Source: Dendrophyllia cribrosa (lineage: Eukaryota > Cnidaria > Anthozoa > Scleractinia > Dendrophylliidae). Taken from it: a DNA stretch of 64,000 bases. Under the pieces are notes generated by a model. The model saw nothing but the letters and a program-made list of their open reading frames with translations. It made no database searches and was not told the origin of the DNA. Below are positions 52,101 to 62,300 of the stretch, piece after piece. The DNA lies in the NCBI GenBank assembly GCA_024195265.1, contig JAJLRJ010000002.1, positions 18,979,807 to 19,043,806 on the forward strand. Reading direction: 5' to 3'. The stretch's first letter is position 1, and the number at the start of each line of letters is the position of its first letter. Position numbers and translations under genes: made by a program.

Positions 52101-55100
52101 AATGCAAATTACTCGAAATCACGTGTCATGTCATCCAGGCCCTTTTTGCGTGACGCGGCCCATGTAATACTCTATTCACCTGTCAGAAGTCCAGAACACC
52201 GAGGCCGTCCCCACTTTCTAGTTCCCAGTATCTCACTTCCTTTTTCATCCACACACCAGCACAGCCCGGTGTAACTGTGGCACTGAACGTCACCGTAGCT
52301 ACCGTCAGGTTTACATTGTGGGACGAATGTACCCGGAGGTGGATTTCCAGCCAGACCAAGTGCTCGAGTTCGATGACGTTGGCAAACGGTTATGTTTACT
52401 AAAAACATAGTAACATATTAAGTAAAATGCAATGAGCATGTCCTTGGATATTAACCCTAACTACACCTCAAAGAAGAGTGGATTACTCGATATTCGTTTT
52501 AACGAAAAAGCTCTTCATGGTAAATATGTTTTGATAGGTACGCGGCCTCGAAAAAAATTCCTGTTTTATCCCTGGTTTTCTTGATTTTCTTTAGCTACAT
52601 GTTACGAAAGGATTAGAAAAGGAAGAGATTATGCGTTCTGCGTTCTGAGTACCAAGGGACGAGAGAAACGGTGTAGATCAAAAGCTACATAGAGAGAGGC
52701 GCATGTTGAAGAGATAACGAGATGAGATGAGCATAAGATTTTGGACTGAGGCCTCAACTGTTGCGTTCAACAGGGATGATTTCCTGCCCTCTTCCTCAAA
52801 TAAAAAGAAGGATCTGAAAATGACAATGATTATGATGATGATATAGATGAAAATGGTCATGATGACGATGACAATAGTGACGATGACGATGGCTGTGAAT
52901 TGTCAGTCTAGTTTTAAGGTAGCTGCTAAATTAGGCGTATCAAAAATACAGCGGTACACACAGTTTGTAATGGCGTCGGCTCTCTGTCTGTTTTCATACT
53001 GAAGACACAGCTAATAAAAGGTTACAATGAGCATGCCCACCTGAGCAGTCAGGTAGTCCCCTCGTGACAGTGCCCCAGCGTTCATTGCCGTTTTGGTCGA
53101 CGCACCAACACTGACCAGTGCTCACGTGACACTGTACCTCGTGATACCCGCCATCTTCTCGGCACCTCGGTATAAAGTTCCAGGAATCAGGTCCACTGGC
53201 CGAAAATTCTCTGGCCCTTTTTTCATGCTTTTGGCATGAAGTAAGATTCCCTACAAAAAGATAGTAGTAGTTTTTTAGGGGTATGCTAGTGTTGACAAGG
53301 GCCTATCAGGCTTATAAAAAAAATTTAAATTTTTTCATAAGCCTGACATTAAAATCAGTATTTCGCACTTTCTAGCGTTGGAATCAATACACTTCCAAAA
53401 GCAGCATTAATGAGCAAGTTTAGGTTATTCATCAATTCAAACAAAGACAAACCAAACCAACGGGTTGTATTAAAATAAAGGATAAGAAGTGTCACCTATT
53501 GGAAGAATAGTGAACATGCGTGTGAAAAGCGTAGATTAACATTTGCAAATAGAATAGAATAGAATAGAAACTTTATTAAAGTGTCAAAAGCCATCTAGCT
53601 AGGGAAAAAAATCCCTTACTAATTTGGAGACACCAATTAAAGAAAAATTTACAAGAATTTACAAACTAAAAACTATATATTACATTTAAGAAATAGACTC
53701 ACGCAGCCTCTGCAATTTGATTATTGTCGACATAACGGCAAAACAGTTTCTCTATTACATATGTACTATCTCAAATATACTGTTTCCTTTGTTCTTGTGC
53801 TACATAAGAATCGCTAAAAAGATTGCAGTATAGTTCATACAGCCAAAATACCTTCACTTGGGCACCGAATCACTCCCTTGTTCCTAGTCCCTTTTATTTC
53901 TCTACCATCGCGGTCCACGCACCAACATTGTCCAATTATAATGTCACATTGGACTTCATCATATGTCCCATCAACTTGACAACGGGGAACATATTTCCCA
54001 GCAATTAAAGGAAGGAACGAGCGACGGGAGCGTTCACGTTGGCAGGGTGTTACTATGTATCCACGAGAGGCTACAAAACAAAAATTGATATACTTGTTAA
54101 GACTATAGCGTATATTGCCCATACGCAGACTTAATGCGCAGACTATTCTCAACGTCAAATAAAGTGGTTGGTCATTTAACAATTATTGGATTCGGTTTTC
54201 GCATGATAGCGATAATTATCAAGGCCAAAGTTTGTGTTATTTGGATAACACAAACTGAGCTGCACTTGTAAAGACAAGAGCGCGCACAAAAAAGTGATCC
54301 ATGCACAGCAGTCAACTTGTAAGTAAACAACTTACGTCACTTCTGCATGCATAAAACTATTGTCTGTAGGTATGACGTCACTTCTACATATATAAAATTC
54401 ATTGTCTGTAGGTATGACGTAACAGAAACAGCAAGCAATAATTAGCTGCGTGCTTATAGCCAATCAAAATCGAGCTAGTGACACCAATGTATAATAAAAT
54501 AGATTGTTGGTCAATGATAAAATACAGAAAATATAAAGAACTCTCTTCTAAGAAAGCAGTAAAAAATTATATTAAATCGATTGACTGTATTACGAACAAT
54601 AACGCAAAATGTCTAAATGATAAGCCCAGTGGACAGTTTGGCAAAATTATCACTGGCATGTACAACACTGTATACTTTTTTTAAATAAACATTACAAGAC
54701 TAAAACTTTGTCTCATATGGAATTAAACTTTAAGATATCAATGGAGACTCTTCTCGTTTCATTAATTTCCATGCTTTGTTATTGGAATGGATCTTACTTG
54801 CTGCTCGGCAGTCAAGTTTACCAAGGCTAACATCAACACTAGTGCCAGCTACTTCATTGCCTCTCTCGTTGACACAGAAAAACTGAGACGAATAAATCTG
54901 CAGAGGGGAGAAGCTTCCATCAGACCTGCACCATGGGATATGAGAACCTGCGATGCCGCTCCTGGTGTTTTGTTGATAGCGTTTCCAGCAGAGTGAGTTA
55001 GTATCTATACGAAGCAATATGAATAATAGACCAATATGAAAATATTGTCTGTAGTTATTGACCGATTTCCCAATACGCGTACCATTTTCTGCGAATAAGC

Positions 55101-58100
55101 ACCCTGGATGTCATACATTCTACAATAACAAACGAAACCGATCCTTCTACGATCTAAAAAGCAGTTGAGAAGATATAGGAATTAAGGATATGGAGAGTGC
55201 TCAAAGTTTATTGGCATGTAAAGACTTCAATGTCTAGAGTCCAAGTTGTGGTATTGAAGTTAAAAAGTTGGAAATAAAAAATAGAAAACGTCCGGAACAA
55301 TTATTCGAGGCAAAACTATGTCTTTAAAACCGCCAAGTTAATAAGCCCCCCTTTTCTTTCTACGGTACAGTAGTTACAGAGAAACTTGTTTCCTAAAGAT
55401 TTGAGATCCAGAAGCCGTTAGTTCGAAAAGATATGTCCTTTGAAATAACGCCTTTGTCCCAACGCAGATCTATCCGCCATGTTCAATATATGATATTTGG
55501 AAACTATTGAGGAATCGTGGCATCCATTTTGTTATTTTTGCAAGTATTGCCTCACAGACATTAGTAATATTCCAGTCAGTTAATCCCTTTGGTTCCGACG
55601 TTGTTTTACTGTATGAAATCAATGACTGTATTTTGTCTTTGGTGTGGCAAGTCAATTAAGGAAATTTGTCACTAAAACATATTTCGATATCCTTTGTCAA
55701 GGCAAAAGGTTTCATTCAGAATAAATCGCGAACATCCTTGCAAATTTCAAATCAGGAAGACGCAGTCAGTTTTAATTGAGACATGTTTACGACTACTACT
55801 GTTTAAAAATAATTTGAATGAAAAACAATTAAATCATGTGAACATTACGTTCGGAGCCCAGTTTGTTTGCCACCCTTTATAAAGAAATAGAAATAATCAT
55901 TTGAGCTGAAATGCCGTTATTGTACTGTAGATTTGTTAAAAGATTCCACCTGCGTCAATGAATTACACAATGAAAAGCGGAAAAAGCGTGATATTCAAGA
56001 ATACAGTGAACTCTCTCTCTAAGCCGGACAATCTCGGAACCAGCTCTGGCTTCTCGCCTTAGAAGTGCGTCCGCTTTAAAGAGAGCTTAGTTACAGATAA
56101 TTTAGTGAGATTCGGCCGGAACCAGCCAGTCACTGATTTCCGCTTTAGAGAGATGTTCTCATTACAGCTTTGAAAGAGTTAACTTTATTTAAGAAGTCCT
56201 GAATATCGATATCTTACCAATGGAAGGACACGTGGCCGTTTGGTTTGTAGCTGTAGCAGCCAGTTTTTTACCGTCTTGTTCCACACACCAACACAACCCG
56301 GAAGAGTTTTGACATTGCAATTCCTCGTAACTGCCATCGAATTTACAATTTGGTACAAACTGTTTGGGATCCGGTGGATGCTGAATCGCTTCCTGTAGGA
56401 TTTTTTGGCATTTTGTTAGTGCCATTCCTAACAACACAAAAAAAAAAACAATAAAAACTTTCAGTGCAACAAATAAAATCACAGTATTCTGATCTACATA
56501 TATCGTTTTAGTTGCCAATATAATTTTTACAATCAATTTACAGAAATTAGATCGTACTGTTACTAATTCGGTCGCTTACAAACGGAAAATCGTTAGGAAA
56601 TCGTTAGCACATAACTCGAGGAGTATCAAAACAATAAATAATCTATAATTTAATAATTTAATATTGTAAATAATAGTTTCAATAATTTGAATAATAATTT
56701 AATAATTTAATGTAAATAATTTAAATAATAATTTAAAATTAAATAACCTATAACATAATAAATAGCGGAAATTGTGAGGATGAATTGAAACAGAAAGGTC
56801 CATTTCACAAATGAAACATGAAATATTTATCCGTGAAAATACTTTTGCGAGAGACGAAATGTTTAGAATCATAACATTAAATACAAAACTTGAAAGCTTA
56901 CAAGCACACTTTTCCAGCTACCTCCTCATACCCCGAGTTCTCTATTGTGTAACATTTATTTCCAATTTTAATTGTGGCGGTTTACTCGCATCAAATGCAG
57001 CAAGAAAGAAAAATACATTAAGAATGTAAACAAACAAACAAAACGCAAATTAAATTATTGACAAAACGATATTAAAATACATGTATTACCTGGCCGAGAA
57101 CAGACAGGCTTTCCCATCGCAATATTTCGTCTTGTTCCTGGTAACTCGGTCCCCTCTCGGTTGACACAAAAACATTCAGACCCATGGCATTGAACCTCTT
57201 TGAAGTCCCCTGTCTTACTACAGTGCGGTTCAAAACGACCAGGCTTTGGGTGTCGAAGATAGTCTTGAAACTGATTTTGACACAGGGTCAGCGTGAGGCC
57301 TGCAAGATAAAAAGAAATCCGGTTATTACCAGACACCAGATACGAACCGAAGCTGGCGACGCTACAGTATCAGAGAACTTCAAATGAAGGTCTTAAGTTT
57401 TTGCGTCAAAGTATGTCTATATAAAGGAAGCAGACTAAAATTTGCAAATCAGTTTACATTTCATACCTTCCAATGATCGTATCCAGTTCTCTCAACTGAT
57501 ATACCGTGTAAACATAATCTACCTACCTTATCTACGTAGCAAAAGAAAACATAAGTAGATCAGAGCTCGACTATTAAAAGAGACGATGACACTATCCATA
57601 GGATGAATCACTATTCAGTGGATGTTAGGGTTAACAAAGCCAGTCGAACTGTCCACGTGATAGAGATTTATCCGTTGGATAGCGTTGGATAGCGCTAAAC
57701 AGCCACACTGTTAACTTACCCATCGACAAAGAACAGCCGATTCATACCAAATGTCGTTTTAAAGGTTAGTTTTTTTATTATCTATTCAAAAGCAAACATA
57801 GTCACCTCCAGTGCGACATTTAGGTTTCCCTTCAGTGATATCCACTCGAGTACCAACATATTCTACTCCATATTCATTAACACAGTAGCAGTAGAGTCCT
57901 TGGCACTGCATGGGTTCATATCTTCCCTCGTGTGTACATTGTGGTACATAAGGACCTGGTAAAACCCAGCTTCTGAGAATTTCCTGGTGCTCCTTTTGAC
58001 ACTGAGTTAAGGGAGAGGCTGTGGAATGCAGAAATACATAAATGGAATGTAAAAATCCCGGGGGAGGGGGGAGAGGTGTAGTCCCATATAGTTACAGTTC

Positions 58101-59326
58101 CTAAACGCCTCAACAGCCCAGCTTAACGAAAAAGATATGGTATGTTAAAACTAAACCACCCGTTTAAGTATTAACAAAGCGATTTTCAAAAGACGTTAGT
58201 TTGTTTTTTTTCCCTTACATGGGGTGCCATATTTCGGTTTTGGGCTTTGAAAATATATCAATTTTCTATCTTTTACCATTAAATAGGGTCAGGGTTTAAT
58301 AACCTTCGCGGCGCAGACCTATCGTAAATTAACTAAATGGAACAGGTCAGTTTCCTTAGCTCTAGACCCGTTTGTTGCAACCTGCCATTGAATATGTGAA
58401 TAAGGTCTCCTACCTGCGGAAGGACATTTCAGGTATTCAGTAGTCCGAGTTCCATTGATTTCCTCTCCATTTTCGTCTACACACCAGCATTTCTTTGTGG
58501 CTTGAAGACACTGCATCTCTTCGAACCTACCGTCACGTTTGCACGTGGCAATAAAGCGCAAAGGTGTGGCGGGAAGTTTTAAGGCTTCCTTGTGCTGTTT
58601 TTGACACGTGGACAGAGGCTCTTTATCTGCGCAATAATATATGTACGGGTAAATCTCTTTTTTTAACGAGAACGTAAACAACTTCCAACCAAGTTTCTAT
58701 TTGTGTTTTGACCCAGTTCCCTGGATTGTTCAAAAGACAATTCGTGTTTTCAAAAACGTGGTCTTCTGCTCTGCCGACTAATAAAGCACTTCCCCAATTA
58801 CTAATATTTAGCAAGTCAAAGACACAACTGGTATAATCAGCTAGTTTTAACGTGAAATCACATTCAATATGACACATCTGCAGGGATTCATTTCTGTAAT
58901 ACATCGGCACTATACGCCGATGTATTACAGACCAGTTAGCTCAGTTGGTAGAGCGCCGGACTACTGTGGGGGAGGTCGCGGGTTCGAACCCCGGCCGGAC
59001 CAAAAACCACTAACTGGTAAGATCATGCTAGCTGTGTGCTCAATATCTGCCTCAGTTCAGATGATCGCGTCATTGGGCGGTGACGTTAAGCCGTTGGCCT
59101 TGTCTCCTGCATCTTATCACACTAATAGTAGGGGACGTTAAAGAACCACTGAGGACGTAACAAAACCCTGGCTGTGACCACCCTCAGCGTTCATATCTTC
59201 CTTCATAGGTGGGGTGGGGAGATGAGATCAATAATGGACTGATAGCGGCTGCCTGAGGCGCCTTCATGAGCTGACGTCCGATCTCATTCTCATTCATATA
59301 GAGGTTCGCGCTATATAAATGTAAAA

Positions 59327-59360
<34 letters not shown>

Positions 59361-62300
59361 GTTAGAAAACACTTCAGGTATTAAAAGTTTTAAAAACAAT
59401 ATAGCGGATCAAACTCAAGCCACACTCTAAGACATACCATACAAGTTACATGAACCCAACACAGCATAGTAAAATGCGCGGGAAAATTATTTTTCAAGGA
59501 TATATCTATAGTGTTACATGAATGTTATATATCACGGTAACGTCGTCCTCTGGCACTTCGCCGCTTTGAAAATGGCAAGGCGGGTATTTAAACTCCTGAA
59601 CAAGGCCAAAAAAAAAACACTATAAGAATCGTGGAGTGTTTTGTCACGTGACACACAATGAAATAGCGTTTCCGGGGGTTCTTATCAGCGATTGGCAGCC
59701 GTGTTTGTTTTCAGGAAATCGGTTAACCGTTTTTTAAAAGAATTCTAAGACATTTCATCATTTTTGACGCGAAAAAATTGTTCCGGAATTTTTAGAGTAT
59801 TTTGGCAGCCACATGAATGGTTTTTTTTTTCGCCCGGGTAGCCATTCTCCAAGCCGAGAAAGCCCTGGGGACGAGGTTGACATCGCGATAAGTGTGCGGG
59901 AAAAAAACACGGTCTTTTTTAATGCCGAAATAGTTGGCCTGGATGGGTTTCCACGCTTCACGGTGGTCAAGTGAGATTTTATACTGGAAATTCAAAGTTT
60001 GTCACTAACAAGATAAACGTGAGGAACCAACCTGGAATGCCGCATTTAGGTTTTCCAAGTCTAACAGGCAAAGACGTTCCCTTGATCTCATTCCCCTCTT
60101 TATCAACACATAAGCAGTCGAGGCCTTGGCACTGCATGGGCTCAAAAGTGCCATCCCGTTTGCACCTAGGAATCATTTGTCCTGGAAGCGGATATTTTGC
60201 ATAATCTATATAGCGCTTTTGGCATGTGGTCAAACGAATGACTGTTGAAAAAACGTAATATATCATAAGTATATGTTCTATTTAAACCCAGTTTTTTATT
60301 TCCCATTAGATAATTCACAGAAAGGATTTTGTGAGCAACCTTGCTTTCAAACCGATTTACACTCGATTTGCAACTAACAGTATTATTCCTAAGAACGCGC
60401 AACACCTCAATAGATCTTATATAGATCTTATAGATCTTTGCAGCCCAAAGAGCTGAATTACACAGTTGTTTATACAAATTGGCAACTTGCAATCAAGTTA
60501 TTTCTTGCGATGCTTGGGCAATAAAAACTAAAGACCTTAAGGAACCAGATTGTTTTACAAGCTGGAATTGCCCTCGAACTTGCATTTCTCAAGTAAGTTG
60601 TAAGTCAAATTATAATTCATGGACCTTAAGTAGGGCAATTGCTAGTTAGTAAGTTACAATAACTTAGTTCCCTCTATACTCTATAATACGAGCGAACCAT
60701 TCAATTCGCCAGCTACCTGATGCGGGGCATTTAATGGGCTGAGTTGAATTAGTCTTTGGAATTTTCTTTCCATTCTGGTCCACACACCAGCACTCTCCAC
60801 TCTCTCTCTGACATTGCACCTCCTCGTACCGTCCATCTAGCTTACATCGAGGTACAAACACATCTTGAAAAGACTGAAAAGAAGTCTTGCGATATCTACG
60901 TTGACAAGAAGTCACCGTCCCACCTGAAAGAAAAGAACTCGGTAAATATAAATAAATAAAGAACACGACAGTTACAAAAGTGATGCAGGTGAATCTCAAT
61001 ACGGGCAGTTTCCCTTGTTTAAGAGAGAGAGAGCAAAACCCATATAGGGAGTGCCTCTTTATCTGTATTACAGACTTTACAAGTACTATCTCAAACCAAG
61101 ATATGCTGTTTATATATGCGTAACCTTACATCTGTTTCGTACGTCTTACAGGTATTTCAGTTACATTTTATGCTTTGTATCGGATATGCACCTTGGGAAA
61201 GTATTTTGTTGATGTCAATTCTGGTTACGGTTTATTTTTCTTTTCTTTTGTTTGTTTCTGTTTCTGTTTTTCGGCATACAGTTTGCCGTTCAGTTTGTTT
61301 CATTTTAAGTGTGAATACTGATATAGGTCTAGAAGCCTAGATTCGGATATTCTTAACGGTTTGTTGCAGTGATCGTACATTCTATGCGTTGATTATATAC
61401 GAAATACAGTCGAACCTCCGGGTGCGACAACAACCCCTCCTAAGCGACCACCTCTCCTAAGCTACCACTTTTCCAAAGTACCAAAATTTCTCAAGTCAAA
61501 TCACTATACAAGTAATAGTCGAAACCTCTCGTAACCGATCGCTACCACATTCAACGCGCGCTGGTTATTTAAATTTTCCTATTGTTTTCAACCTCCGGTA
61601 CAGACGTATCTTGAATTTTATAATTCAAGGTCATTTAACACATTGATAACAAAGCACAGTTTGAAGAAAAAATATCGAGGCCGGTCCGTCATTTTTGCAT
61701 TCTCTTGTCAAAATGCGAAATTTACCTCCATCGTTGGATATACGTCATGTAGACATAATGTATATCGATAACTTTTTGACCATATTTGGGCAGTGGATCA
61801 ATGTGTTGAATGATAAAACTCAATTATTTCGCTCAAGCTTGCGTGATATCGCCTAATTTTAGCCGACGAGGCCGCTAAGAATTAGGCGATATCACGCGCG
61901 CTTTAGCGCTATAATAGTTAAATGTGTTGCAGTACAAGTCCATTAAAACGAACCTTTTGTCCTTTGCATCAAAACGTCTATATAATACAATATTTTGCGC
62001 AGATTGGTGCCTTGTATATTCAAATTACGTTACTTTAGTTTCATATGATTCAAAGTTTTAAAGTGCCACTACGACGAAAATTTTTGTATTTCTTTTCCGC
62101 TTTTTTTAACGCAAATGTATCTGATAGGTTTAGACAAATGCGGATTGCTATAAATTAGATTGATATATTATATTCTTGCACAGCCCAGAAATAGCTGGCC
62201 GAAAACCCACGAAAATCACGTAAAATCCGTCCGCCATTACTCCGTTCATAAATCCGAGCCCCATTCTACTGGTTTGCGATCTGGTACACGTGACTTGATT

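Larger units (their letters stand above)
49440..52179. other. long repeat-filled intron
   Basis: The intron between T12 and the vWA exons. It holds two TTAA-flanked elements and a diverged H repeat (listed separately), a CpG-rich patch at about 49,650-49,850 and an inverted-repeat element near 52 kb. No exon is recognised. Confidence 0.6.

Noticed and set aside
57916..58113. Minus-strand 65-codon frame at the T6 exon
   Set aside because: It is the wrong frame; the spliced reading in another frame gives a full six-cysteine Tg1 domain.
58930..59002. Functional tRNA gene
   Set aside because: The A and B boxes are present, but the acceptor strands do not pair, and the sequence continues into a SINE body and (ATT)n tail.
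58869..59141. 90-codon frame with SSVGRAPDYCGGGRGFEPRP
   Set aside because: This is the translation of the tRNA-like SINE head, a well-known spurious frame.
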